This document shows positions 1-7,898 of a stretch of DNA of 33,545 nucleotides, one piece after another. Origin of the DNA: Nitrospiraceae bacterium UBA6905 (GTDB lineage: Bacteria; Nitrospirota; Thermodesulfovibrionia; Thermodesulfovibrionales; UBA6898). A model generated the notes under the pieces. It was given only the letters and a program-made list of their open reading frames with translations, had not been told where the DNA came from and ran no database searches. Every line of letters starts with the position of its first letter. The stretch's first letter is position 1. The position numbers and the translations under genes are program-made. Location: contig DKBH01000093.1 of NCBI GenBank assembly GCA_002451165.1, positions 1 through 33,545 of the forward strand, read 5' to 3'.

Positions 1-438
1 GTGAACTGGGAGGAACATAAGAAGAGAGAGGGCAAGCAGCGCTCCTCTATCCTGGAAGGAGTACCGAAGGACCTGCCTGCTCTGCTCCGTGCACAGAGAC
101 TCCAGTCCAGGGCATCCCGTATAGGGTTTGACTGGGATCGGGTCGAGGATGTCTTGGAGAAGCTGGATGAAGAGGTGCGGGAGTTCAAAGATGCCGTCAG
201 AGAGAAGAAAAGAGGCGAAATTGAGGACGAACTGGGCGATATCCTTTTTATGATTGTCAATATCTCCCGTTTCATAGGGGTGAATCCTGAAGACGCGCTG
301 AGAAAGACCATCAGCAAATTCATATCACGCTTCCGCTACATGGAGATGGCTGCTGCGGAAAGCGGCAGGAGGCTTTCCGATATGACCGTGGAGGAGATGG
401 ACGGTCTTTGGGACGAGGCCAAACGATGCGCCTCCTAA
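1..438 (+). CDS. mazG: MazG nucleoside triphosphate pyrophosphohydrolase, C-terminal part
   Basis: This is the C-terminal half of MazG, an all-alpha NTP pyrophosphohydrolase that hydrolyses (d)NTPs to NMP and pyrophosphate, in the cytoplasm. The reading frame is open at the window edge. The first residues (NWEEHKKREG) match the linker between the two MazG domains of the E. coli protein, so the GTG at base 1 is probably an internal codon, not the start. The second MazG domain is intact: EEVREFKDA supplies the acidic helix and EDELGDILF is the family EExxD-type metal-binding motif, followed by ISRFIGVNPEDALRKTISKFISRFR. The gene ends 155 bp before thrC; that gap shows no gene. Family assignment is firm; whether the upstream half is intact cannot be seen here. 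Confidence 0.9.
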   Translation: MNWEEHKKREGKQRSSILEGVPKDLPALLRAQRLQSRASRIGFDWDRVEDVLEKLDEEVREFKDAVREKKRGEIEDELGDILFMIVNISRFIGVNPEDALRKTISKFISRFRYMEMAAAESGRRLSDMTVEEMDGLWDEAKRCAS

Positions 439-593
439 TATCCTTTGATAGACAGCGCACGGCAGTGTAAGTATGCATTGAGGGGCATACCGTGGCGCAA
501 GACAAATCCGCTGGTCACCTGCTGCACCGTCGGCTTTAATTTATGCCGCAAGATGCAGTAAAATAATAAACTTTATCACGGGGAGGTAGATGT

Positions 594-1835
594 ATGGGTC
601 ATGTAAAAGGACTCAAATGCAGGGAATGCGGACGAGAATACGCTGTCGATCCCATATATGTTTGCGAGTTCTGTTTCGGCCCCCTCGAGGTTGCTTACGA
701 CTATAAGGCTATCGCAAAGGCGGTGACGCGGAAAAAGATAGAACAGCGGCCCCAGACGCTCTGGCGGTACCGGGAACTGCTGCCTATTGACGGTGAGCCT
801 CAGGTTGGGCTCGAATCGGGATTTACCCCCCTGGTAAAGGCTGAGAATTTGGCACGCGAGATCGGTATGGACGAGCTCTACATCAAGGATGATACGGTTG
901 TGCATCCTACTCTGTCGTTTAAGGATCGGGTGGTGGCCGTTGCTCTTACCAAGGCTAGGGAATTTGACTTCGACACGGTTGCCTGTGCTTCAACGGGTAA
1001 TCTGGCCCATTCTGTCTCGGCGCACGGCGCTAGGGCGGGGTTCAAGCGGTTCATCTTCATACCCGCATCGCTTGAGGCAAGCAAGATCATTGCTTCTCTG
1101 GTATATGAGCCGAATCTCATTGCCGTCGACGGCAACTACGACGATGTCAACCGGCTCTGCAGTGAAGTGGCAAACAAGTACCGGTGGGCATTTGTGAATA
1201 TTAATATACGGCCGTTCTATGCCGAGGGTTCGAAGACCATAGGATTTGAGATCGCTGAACAAATGGGCTGGAAAGCTCCTGATCATATTGTCGTGCCCTG
1301 TGCGAGCGGTTCTCTGCTCACCAAGGTATGGAAGGCCCTGAAGGAGTTCCAGCAGATCGGCATCATTAAGGATCTTGACACGAAGATCTTCGGTGCTCAG
1401 GCTACGGGCTGCGGACCCATAGCGGCTGCAGTCAAGGCAGGGACGGACGTGATCCGACCGGTAAAGCCGAATACGATTGCAAAGTCCTTAGCGATCGGCA
1501 ATCCGGCCGACGGTTTCTATGCATCTCAGGTTATAAAAGAGACGGGCGGATACGCGGAGGACGTCGCTGATCAGGAGATCATTGATGCGATGAAGCTCCT
1601 GGCAAGAACAGAGGGCATTTTTGCAGAAACCGCGGGCGGGGTAACGGTCGCCACGATGATCAAGCTGATCAAGACGGGAAGGATATCCCGGGAGGGAACT
1701 ACGGTGATGTGCATTACCGGCAACGGATTAAAGACGCAGGAAGCCCTGCAAGGCCATACAGCGATGCCGCATCATATTAAACCGAGCCTCGCCTCCTTTG
1801 AAGAGGTGCTCGGACGGATCAGCAGGGAAATGTAA
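594..1835 (+). CDS. thrC: Threonine synthase with N-terminal zinc ribbon
   Basis: PLP-dependent threonine synthase (413 aa) converting O-phosphohomoserine to threonine. The N-terminus has a four-cysteine zinc-ribbon-like knuckle (C9, C12, C24, C27), seen in many archaeal and anaerobe ThrC proteins and in related enzymes. The fold-type II PLP core follows: the PLP lysine lies in HPTLSFKDR (K110), with STGNLAHS as the substrate loop and GSLLTK as the phosphate-binding loop. The start has a GGGAGGT ribosome site 7 bases upstream. A TAAAAT box at 559-564 could be its -10 element, but no good -35 accompanies it. The gene heads a run with a ThiS-like sulfur carrier and a NIL protein, so a role with a related substrate (sulfhydrylation of O-phosphohomoserine) is possible. 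Threonine synthase remains the best call from sequence. Confidence 0.88.
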   Translation: MGHVKGLKCRECGREYAVDPIYVCEFCFGPLEVAYDYKAIAKAVTRKKIEQRPQTLWRYRELLPIDGEPQVGLESGFTPLVKAENLAREIGMDELYIKDDTVVHPTLSFKDRVVAVALTKAREFDFDTVACASTGNLAHSVSAHGARAGFKRFIFIPASLEASKIIASLVYEPNLIAVDGNYDDVNRLCSEVANKYRWAFVNINIRPFYAEGSKTIGFEIAEQMGWKAPDHIVVPCASGSLLTKVWKALKEFQQIGIIKDLDTKIFGAQATGCGPIAAAVKAGTDVIRPVKPNTIAKSLAIGNPADGFYASQVIKETGGYAEDVADQEIIDAMKLLARTEGIFAETAGGVTVATMIKLIKTGRISREGTTVMCITGNGLKTQEALQGHTAMPHHIKPSLASFEEVLGRISREM

Positions 1836-1850
1836 AAGGAGGAACGATAT

Positions 1851-2129
1851 ATGGGAGTGAAAGTAAGGATTCCAACGCCGTTACAGAGACTCACCCAGGG
1901 AAAGGAAGAGGTTGAGGGTTCGGCGGGAACGATCATTGCACTTGTCAATGACCTTGACCAAAAGTATCCGGGGCTGGCGGAACGCGTGTCAGAGAAGGGC
2001 AAGATACGCAGATTCGTGAATATCTACGTGAATGATGAGGATATCCGATTTCTTCATGCCGAGGAGACTCAGGTGAAGGATGGAGACGAGGTCTCAATCG
2101 TTCCTGCGATTGCAGGTGGATCCCGCTAG
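1851..2129 (+). CDS. ThiS/MoaD/CysO-like ubiquitin-fold sulfur carrier
   Basis: Small beta-grasp sulfur carrier (92 aa). It carries the typical MoaD/ThiS ending: an acidic D-G-D-E-V turn, then VSIVPAIAGG. The C-terminus does not stop at Gly-Gly but continues with Ser-Arg. Carriers with extra residues after GlyGly (CysO- and HcyS-type systems) need a protease to expose the GlyGly tail before thiocarboxylation. The N-terminal VRIPTPLQRLTQGKEEVEG resembles CysO and MoaD-like proteins next to PLP sulfhydrylases. It has a strong site (AAAGGAGG) and sits 15 bases after thrC and 9 bases before the NIL gene, so the three are surely co-transcribed. No E1-like MoeB/ThiF or JAMM protease gene is in this window. 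The likely job is to donate sulfide equivalents for cysteine, homocysteine or a related thiol; the exact product is inference. Confidence 0.85.
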   Translation: MGVKVRIPTPLQRLTQGKEEVEGSAGTIIALVNDLDQKYPGLAERVSEKGKIRRFVNIYVNDEDIRFLHAEETQVKDGDEVSIVPAIAGGSR

Positions 2130-2138
2130 GAGGATGTG

Positions 2139-2375
2139 ATGAAAATGAGAGTCAGGCTGACCTTTCCGCAGGAACTCATTAAAGAACCGGTCATATTTAC
2201 CATGGCGAAGCAGTTTAATGTAATGCCGAATATCAGGCGCGCCAGGGTCACGGAAACGGTCGGGGAAATGGTTCTTGAGCTTGAAGGAGAGGATGCAAGT
2301 CTTCAGGAAGGCGTTCGTTTCCTCAAGGCAAAAGGTATCGAGGTAGAACTGATAGAAGGAGATATTATTGAGTAG
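2139..2375 (+). CDS. NIL-domain protein
   Basis: Stand-alone NIL domain (78 aa from this start), an ACT-like ferredoxin-fold module also found at the C-terminus of the MetN methionine-transport ATPase and in NIL-ferredoxins of archaeal homocysteine synthesis. Visible family features are MRVRLTFPQELIKEPVIFTM at the N-terminus and a central VTETVGEMVLELEG strand pair. ATG 2139 was chosen over the adjacent GTG 2136 because AGGAGG at 2128-2133 is 5 bases away. It follows the sulfur carrier directly and belongs to the same unit. In sulfate reducers and methanogens NIL proteins occur with homocysteine and sulfur-assimilation genes, so a role in sulfur transfer or amino-acid sensing next to threonine synthase is plausible but unproven. 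Confidence 0.8.
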   Translation: MKMRVRLTFPQELIKEPVIFTMAKQFNVMPNIRRARVTETVGEMVLELEGEDASLQEGVRFLKAKGIEVELIEGDIIE

Positions 2376-2537
2376 TCCCTGTCAGCCAGCGTGGAGGGTT
2401 ATTGATGCTGGCCGGCTTCCAGATGCTGCAGTCTGCCCGTTTTTTTTGCGTGACGCGGCAGCGGACGGCAGGTTCGACGGATCGCTCAGGGCATACAGTC
2501 CCCATGCATACAGCTTGGATTTATCCAGAGGAATGAT

Positions 2538-3755
2538 ATGAAATTTGTCGTGATTGTCGGGGATGGGATGGCTGATCGGCCGGTGGCTGAGCTCGGCGGA
2601 AAAACACCGCTGCAGTATGCCCGCACGCCGAACATGGACATGCTCGCAACCATAGGCATTCTCGGCAGGGTGAGGACCGTTCCGGAAGGCATGCATCCCG
2701 GTTCAGACATTGCAAACCTGAGCATTCTCGGCTACGATCCCGCTGTCTATTATTCCGGAAGGGCACCGCTGGAGGCAGCCAGCATTGGGGTTGAGCTGGG
2801 AGACGATGATATTGCATTCAGATGTAACCTCGTGACACTGCAGTTCAGCTCGGACAGGACCAGGGCGGTGCTGGAAGATTACAGCAGTGGTCACATATCC
2901 ACGGATGAGGCTTCCGAACTCATACGTGAGATTGATCGCCAGCTGGGGCGAGATGCCATAGCGTTCTATCCCGGCGTAAGTTACCGCCACCTCATGGTAT
3001 GGACCGGTGGGCCGGCAGATGTTGAGTGCGTTCCGCCGCATGATATTTTGGGCAAGGACATTGCCGATTATTTGCCGGTCGGTAATGACGATAACGTGCT
3101 CAGGAAGATCATGCGGGACTCGGTTGCTATACTTGAAGGGCATAGGATAAACCAGCGCAGGATAAAGGATGGCAAGAACCCTGGAAACAGTATCTGGTTC
3201 TGGGGACAGGGCAGAAGACCGCAGATGCCGAAGTTCCGGGACAAGTATGGCGTCAAGGGTGCCTTGATATCCGCTGTTGATCTCACGAAAGGGCTCGGTA
3301 TCTATGCAGGGTTCAAGATCCTTGCTGTTCCCGGCATAACCGGATATCTCGATACGAATTACCAGGGAAAGGCTGATGCTGCTATCAAGGCGTTGCAGGA
3401 CGTCGATTTTGTGTATCTGCATGTAGAAGCCCCTGATGAGGCAGGACATTCCGGTAAATGCCAGGACAAAGTCCGAGCAATCGAGGATTTTGACCAATTC
3501 ATTGTCGGGGGCGTTATGGAGGGCATGAATCGGTTTCCGGAATACCGGATCCTCCTGCTTCCCGATCATGCTACGCCGTTAGCGATACGGACACATACAG
3601 CTGAGCCTGTTCCGTTCGTGATGTATGACAGCGGCATGAAGATCAAGAATGACGTTAGCGGGTATGATGAGAAGATTACCGAGCGGGATGATATCCGGAT
3701 ATTTGAGAAAGGCTACCTGCTCATGGACTATTTCATTAAGGGAGAGGGCGCATAA
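2538..3755 (+). CDS. apgM: ApgM-type cofactor-independent phosphoglycerate mutase; candidate homoserine kinase
   Basis: Alkaline-phosphatase-superfamily enzyme (405 aa) of the archaeal-type 2,3-bisphosphoglycerate-independent phosphoglycerate mutase family. Seen: metal site start IVGDGMADRP, the nucleophile loop HPGSDIANL (Ser56), HVEAPDEAGHSG with its metal-binding D and H, and LLPDHATP near the C-terminus. A subgroup of this family has been proposed as a non-orthologous homoserine kinase because it sits with threonine synthase and aspartate-pathway genes, which is exactly the setting here: thrC upstream, lysC one base downstream. No classical thrB is in the window. The protein therefore either interconverts 3- and 2-phosphoglycerate or phosphorylates homoserine; context favours the latter, sequence alone does not decide. 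The site AGAGGA lies 5 bases upstream of the ATG. The preceding 162-bp gap has a CCAGC/GCTGG inverted repeat but no convincing terminator. Confidence 0.85.
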   Translation: MKFVVIVGDGMADRPVAELGGKTPLQYARTPNMDMLATIGILGRVRTVPEGMHPGSDIANLSILGYDPAVYYSGRAPLEAASIGVELGDDDIAFRCNLVTLQFSSDRTRAVLEDYSSGHISTDEASELIREIDRQLGRDAIAFYPGVSYRHLMVWTGGPADVECVPPHDILGKDIADYLPVGNDDNVLRKIMRDSVAILEGHRINQRRIKDGKNPGNSIWFWGQGRRPQMPKFRDKYGVKGALISAVDLTKGLGIYAGFKILAVPGITGYLDTNYQGKADAAIKALQDVDFVYLHVEAPDEAGHSGKCQDKVRAIEDFDQFIVGGVMEGMNRFPEYRILLLPDHATPLAIRTHTAEPVPFVMYDSGMKIKNDVSGYDEKITERDDIRIFEKGYLLMDYFIKGEGA

Positions 3756-3756
3756 C

Positions 3757-4983
3757 GTGGCGGTGATCGTGCAAAAATACGGTGGGACGTCCGTCGGCAA
3801 TATCGAGAGGATAAAGAATGTTGCACAGCGTGTTGTAAGAACTACCGGACAGGGGAATAAAGTCGTCGTCGTAGTGTCCGCAATGTCCGGTGAGACCGAT
3901 AAGCTTATTGGGCTTGCCGGGCAGTTGTCATCTGCACCAAGCGAACGTGAGATGGATATGCTTCTTTCATCGGGTGAGCGCGTGACCAGCGCCTTGACGG
4001 CAATCGCCATTGAAGCCCTGGGGCAGAAGGCAAAGTCATTCACCGGACGTCAGGCAGGGATCATCACGGATACGGTCCATACCAAGGCCAAGATCGAACG
4101 TATTACCGGAGACAGAATCGGGCAGGCGCTCAATGAAGGATATGTGGTGGTCCTGGCAGGCTTTCAGGGTATAACCGAGACCGAAGATGTTACAACCCTC
4201 GGCAGGGGCGGCTCAGACCTTTCCGCCGTAGCGATAGCGTCTGCAGTGCATGCTGACCTCTGCGAGATATACACGGACGTTGACGGCGTCTATACTACTG
4301 ATCCGAACATTGTCCCCGAGGCGCGAAAACTGGAAAAGATATCCTATGAAGAGATGCTGGAACTCGCAAGCCTCGGTGCGAAAGTCCTGCAGACGAGATC
4401 GGTGGAGTTCGCCATGAAGTATCGGGTACCGGTCGTAGTGCGCTCGAGCTTCAATGATAATCCGGGAACACTGGTTGTCGAGGAGGACAAAGAGATGGAG
4501 AATGTTGTGGTGTCAGGTATAGCTTATGATAAAAATCAGGCTAAGATTACCGTCGTAAATGTGCCTGATAAACCGGGGATTGCTGCAACCCTTTTTCAGG
4601 CTATTGCCGGGGCGAACATCGTGGTCGATATGATTGTTCAGAACATCAGCAGCGACGGCAAGTTTGCCGATATCTCCTTTACGGTACCCAAGACCGACGC
4701 CCGCAAGGCATGGGAAGTGAGCGAAGCAATTGCGAAGGAGCTGGGAGCAGAGCGTGTCGACAAACGGGATGATATCAGCAAGATATCAGTCATCGGCGTT
4801 GGCATGAGGACCCATTCGGGAGTTGCATCGAAGATGTTCCAGACGCTTGCCGCCAGCAACATCAATATCGCGATGATCAGCACGTCAGAGATAAAGGTCT
4901 CCTGTGTTATCGATCTGAAATACACGGAGCTGGCGGTAAGGGTCCTGCATGAGGTATTTGGACTTGCTGAAGAGGCGAGGTAG
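3757..4983 (+). CDS. lysC: Aspartate kinase
   Basis: Aspartokinase (408 aa), first step of lysine, threonine and methionine synthesis: aspartate + ATP to aspartyl phosphate. The GTG at 3757 was chosen because the family N-terminus VIVQKYGGTSVG follows at once and GGGAGAGGG lies just upstream, inside the apgM 3-prime end; the two genes are separated by one base. The amino-acid kinase domain (about 1-245) shows KYGGTS, LSSGERVTSAL, GRGGSDLSAVAIA and the DVDGVYTTDP loop. Two ACT domains follow (about 260-400: VNVPDKPGIAATLFQ and ISVIGVGMRTHSGVASKMFQ), so allosteric inhibition by lysine and/or threonine is expected. Length is normal for the class of monofunctional aspartokinases. It ends 67 bases before cimA. 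Confidence 0.95.
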   Translation: MAVIVQKYGGTSVGNIERIKNVAQRVVRTTGQGNKVVVVVSAMSGETDKLIGLAGQLSSAPSEREMDMLLSSGERVTSALTAIAIEALGQKAKSFTGRQAGIITDTVHTKAKIERITGDRIGQALNEGYVVVLAGFQGITETEDVTTLGRGGSDLSAVAIASAVHADLCEIYTDVDGVYTTDPNIVPEARKLEKISYEEMLELASLGAKVLQTRSVEFAMKYRVPVVVRSSFNDNPGTLVVEEDKEMENVVVSGIAYDKNQAKITVVNVPDKPGIAATLFQAIAGANIVVDMIVQNISSDGKFADISFTVPKTDARKAWEVSEAIAKELGAERVDKRDDISKISVIGVGMRTHSGVASKMFQTLAASNINIAMISTSEIKVSCVIDLKYTELAVRVLHEVFGLAEEAR

Positions 4984-5050
4984 CATCAGGACATTCTGCG
5001 GAATATTGTAATAGCGCAGGATAATGTTGGGGAAGGAAGCAGGTAATACC

Positions 5051-6622
5051 ATGAGAACTATTGATATCTATGACACAACGCTTCGGGACGGCGCCCAGTC
5101 TGAAGATGTATCGTTTTCTGTGGAAGACAAACTCAGAATAACAGAGAAGCTCGATGAACTGGGTGTGCAGTATATCGAAGGCGGCTATCCCGGCTCGAAT
5201 CCCCGTGACATGGAGTACTTCAAGAAGGCCGCAAAGTTCAGTCTGGCTCAGGCAAAGGTCGTTGCATTCGGCAGCACGCATCGTCCAAAGAAGAAGGCAT
5301 CGCGGGATGAGACGATGAAGTCGCTGGTCAATGCCGGAACTGCTGTGGTGACTATCTTTGGTAAGACGTGGGATTTCCATGTTCGGGAAGCCTTGAAGGT
5401 CCCGCTGAAAGAGAACCTCGATATTATTCATGATTCCGTTGCCTATCTCAGAAAACGTGTCGAGAAAGTATTTTTTGACGCTGAACACTTTTTTGACGGA
5501 TATAAACACAATCCCGAATACGCGCTTAAATGTCTTGAGGCCGCAGAAGATGCAGGAGCCGACTGCCTTGTGCTCTGCGATACGAACGGCGGCTGCACGC
5601 CCTCGGTCATCAGGGATGTTGTCCGCCGGGTGAAGAAGAACTGCGCTGCCCCCCTCGGTATCCACGTGCACAATGACAGCGATTGCGCAGTTGCAAATAC
5701 TATTGTCGCTGTTGAGGAAGGGGTCATGCACGTGCAGGGAACGATCAACGGTCTCGGGGAGCGGTGCGGCAATGCCAATCTCATATCGATCATTCCGAAT
5801 ATCCAGCTGAAGCTCGGTATGAAGTGTTTGACTCATGAACAACTCATGAAGCTCCGGGACGTCTCCCGGTTTGTGAACGAGATTGCCAATCTGAGGCATT
5901 TTAAGCGCCAGCCCTATACGGGTGACAGCGCCTTTGCTCACAAGGCCGGCATGCATGTGAGCGCCATTAGAAGGAGTCCGGAGACGTATGAACATATCAG
6001 CCCTGCCCTTGTCGGCAATTCGCAGCGCATCCTTATTTCTGACCTTGCCGGCAGGGCAAATATCCTCCGGAAGGCTGAGGAGTTTGGCATAAAACTTGAC
6101 AGTGACTCTGCTCAGCTCCAGGACATCATCACACAGCTCAAGGAACTTGAGAGTCAGGGATTCCAGTTTGAGGGCGCTGAGGCGTCTTTTGAGCTGCTGA
6201 TGAAGAAGGCGCTTGGCCTCCATAAACGTTTCTTTGACCTTATTGGCTTCCGGGTTATCATCGAGAAACGGAAAGAGGGCGAGGAACCACTCAGTGAAGC
6301 AACCATCATGGTAAGGGTCAGCGGCCACATTGAACATACGGCGGCGACGGGGAGAGGTCCGGTCAATGCGCTGGACAATGCGCTCCGCAAGGCGCTTGAG
6401 AAATTCTATCCGATCCTCAGGGACGTGAAGCTCCATGATTATAAAGTCCGCGTGCTCGCAGCAGGCAAGGGGACTACCGCTCAGGTACGGGTCCTCGTAG
6501 AATCGGGCGATAAAGAAAGCCGCTGGGGTACGGTTGGCGTTTCAGAGAACATTATCGAAGCCTCCTATCAGGCACTGGTCGATAGCATCGAATATAAGCT
6601 TCTCAAAGAAGAATCGCCGTAG
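5051..6622 (+). CDS. cimA: (R)-citramalate synthase
   Basis: Citramalate synthase (523 aa) condensing pyruvate and acetyl-CoA to citramalate, the threonine-independent route to isoleucine. The DRE-TIM aldolase barrel begins with DTTLRDGAQSEDVSFS. HVHNDSDCAVANTI gives the metal-binding His pair and GLGERCGNANLISI the family signature. The long form with FAHKAGMHVSAI and a C-terminal LeuA-dimer-type regulatory domain (about 395-520) indicates isoleucine feedback control. ATG 5051 fits the family start (MRTIDIYDTTLRDG); an ATG at 5024 would add nine unsupported residues. A weak AGGT lies 6 bases upstream. Placed after lysC, it completes an aspartate/isoleucine group. The strand opposite carries a long open frame that is a codon-bias shadow. 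Confidence 0.93.
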   Translation: MRTIDIYDTTLRDGAQSEDVSFSVEDKLRITEKLDELGVQYIEGGYPGSNPRDMEYFKKAAKFSLAQAKVVAFGSTHRPKKKASRDETMKSLVNAGTAVVTIFGKTWDFHVREALKVPLKENLDIIHDSVAYLRKRVEKVFFDAEHFFDGYKHNPEYALKCLEAAEDAGADCLVLCDTNGGCTPSVIRDVVRRVKKNCAAPLGIHVHNDSDCAVANTIVAVEEGVMHVQGTINGLGERCGNANLISIIPNIQLKLGMKCLTHEQLMKLRDVSRFVNEIANLRHFKRQPYTGDSAFAHKAGMHVSAIRRSPETYEHISPALVGNSQRILISDLAGRANILRKAEEFGIKLDSDSAQLQDIITQLKELESQGFQFEGAEASFELLMKKALGLHKRFFDLIGFRVIIEKRKEGEEPLSEATIMVRVSGHIEHTAATGRGPVNALDNALRKALEKFYPILRDVKLHDYKVRVLAAGKGTTAQVRVLVESGDKESRWGTVGVSENIIEASYQALVDSIEYKLLKEESP

Positions 6623-6650
6623 AACTGCCGCCCTTGTGCAGTACCCGCAA

Positions 6651-6684
6651 GAATTCTTGACAAGAATTCCCTATATGGTAATCT
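6651..6684 (+). promoter_or_regulatory. Promoter and palindromic operator of the nitroreductase-tpx-sod operon
   Basis: GAATTCTTGACAAGAATTC (6651-6669) is a perfect 9-1-9 palindrome. The TTGACA inside it (6657-6662) is a consensus -35 box, followed 16 bases later by TAATCT (6679-6684) as -10. A dimeric repressor bound here would directly block RNA polymerase. The downstream genes are all oxidative-stress genes, so a peroxide-, redox- or metal-sensing regulator is the natural candidate. The core also fits a 7-1-7 layout (ATTCTTG-A-CAAGAAT) like Fur/PerR-family boxes, though its sequence does not match the published PerR consensus. No regulator gene lies nearby. Confidence 0.6.
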
Positions 6685-6724
6685 GAAGTATATCCTTCGG
6701 CTGTACTCTGGAAAGGAGCTTCTC

Positions 6725-7354
6725 ATGGATGTGATTCAGGCGATCAGGGACCGGCGCTCGATAAATTTTTTTGAGCCCGGACGGAATATTTCTGCTGAGA
6801 CCTTGCGGGAGCTGCTTGACCTTGCCGCACTTGCGCCCTCATCCATGAACCTTCAGCCGTGGCGCGTCATTGTGGTAAATGATCCGGAGCGGAAAAGGGA
6901 GCTCAGGAAATGTGCCTTTGACCAGCCAAAGGTTGAAGAGGCATCTGCGGTCCTGATCATGATCGCTGCCCCCGGCGCAATAGAAGAGAATCTGAATCAC
7001 GTTCTGGAGAGCTGGGTTCAACTAGGCTATATGAAACCGGAAGCGGTAGATACTTACCGAGGCTTGGCAGGGAAGCTCTACGGGTCGCCGGATAGTCTCA
7101 CGCGTAAGCTTTTCGCGGTTAAAAATACGTCCCTGTTCGCCATGAACGTTATGGTAGCGGCCAGGGGATTGGGACTTGAAACGCATCCCATGGATGGCTT
7201 TGATGAAGATGCGGTGAAGAGGGCTTTTTCCATAGCACAGGACAACCTCATTCCGATGCTGATAGCAGTAGGATACCTGAAGGCCGGTTTCACACTGCTT
7301 CCCAGAGCGTATCGCAAACAAATTGCTGATTTTGTGACCTTTAACGCATATTGA
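6725..7354 (+). CDS. Nitroreductase family flavoprotein
   Basis: FMN-dependent nitroreductase-family oxidoreductase (209 aa). The N-terminus IRDRRSINFFEPGRNIS with RRS is the usual FMN phosphate-binding start, and LAALAPSSMNLQPWRVIVV is the family signature. GLGLETHPMDGFDE in the C-terminal half is the second flavin-contacting segment. The substrate cannot be read from sequence: quinones, nitro compounds or metabolic enones are all possible. GGAAAGGAGC sits 6 bases before the ATG. It is the first gene of a unit with tpx and sod behind the 6651 promoter, so detoxification or redox balance under oxidative stress is the likely role. Confidence 0.88.
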   Translation: MDVIQAIRDRRSINFFEPGRNISAETLRELLDLAALAPSSMNLQPWRVIVVNDPERKRELRKCAFDQPKVEEASAVLIMIAAPGAIEENLNHVLESWVQLGYMKPEAVDTYRGLAGKLYGSPDSLTRKLFAVKNTSLFAMNVMVAARGLGLETHPMDGFDEDAVKRAFSIAQDNLIPMLIAVGYLKAGFTLLPRAYRKQIADFVTFNAY

Positions 7355-7365
7355 GAGGAGGAGTC

Positions 7366-7875
7366 ATGGAACGGAGCGGAGTAATAACATTTCAAGGTAG
7401 TCCCCTCACGCTTGTCGGCCCTGCACTCAGGGCAGGAGATCGCGCGCCGGGGTTCTCGTTGCTCGATGGCGAGTTGAAATCCGTCAGTCTGAAGGACTTT
7501 ACGGGGAAAACAAAGATCATCAGCGTAACGCCATCACTTGATACACCGGTATGCGACCTGCAGCTGAGAAGATTCAATGCTGAGGCTGCTGGTATAGCAG
7601 CCGATGTCGCGGTGCTCAATATCAGCATGGACCTGCCCTTTGCCATTGCCCGGTTCTGCACCAGCGCAGGCATTGACAGGGTAGCGGCCCTGTCAGACCA
7701 TCGGGAAGCCTCATTCGGCGCCGCATACGGCGTGCTGATCAAGGAGCTCAGACTGCTGGCACGTGCTGTCTTCGTTATCGATAAGCAGGATGTGATACAG
7801 TATGTAGAGATCGTACCGGAAATAACAAATCAACCGGATTATGGCAAGGCCCTCAGCGCTGCTGCACAACGTTAA
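7366..7875 (+). CDS. tpx: Thiol peroxidase (atypical 2-Cys peroxiredoxin)
   Basis: Tpx-type peroxiredoxin (169 aa) reducing hydrogen peroxide and alkyl hydroperoxides at the expense of thioredoxin. The peroxidatic cysteine is in SLDTPVCDLQ (C63) and the resolving cysteine in IARFCTSAG (C98), the spacing of E. coli Tpx. The start VITFQGSPLTLVG and the AGDRAPGFSL stretch are family hallmarks. ATG 7366 follows GAGGAGGAG by two to three bases and is the family start; five in-frame codons upstream (GTG or ATG) were discarded. The gene begins 11 bases after the nitroreductase stop and is followed by sod 23 bases later. Cytoplasmic, since no signal sequence is seen. Confidence 0.93.
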   Translation: MERSGVITFQGSPLTLVGPALRAGDRAPGFSLLDGELKSVSLKDFTGKTKIISVTPSLDTPVCDLQLRRFNAEAAGIAADVAVLNISMDLPFAIARFCTSAGIDRVAALSDHREASFGAAYGVLIKELRLLARAVFVIDKQDVIQYVEIVPEITNQPDYGKALSAAAQR

Positions 7876-7898
7876 TCTGTCCACAAGGAGGTAGTGTT

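Noticed and set aside
2376..2537. Terminator between the NIL gene and apgM (TTTTTTTT at 2440-2447)
   Set aside because: No stable GC-rich stem ends directly at the T-run, so termination is not supported.
2703..3569. 288-codon minus-strand frame over apgM
   Set aside because: Antisense to a well-supported gene; no ribosome site or recognisable domain.
4907..6436. 509-codon open frame on the minus strand across cimA
   Set aside because: It lies antisense to a clear citramalate synthase and has no family resemblance; long antisense frames are common with this codon bias.
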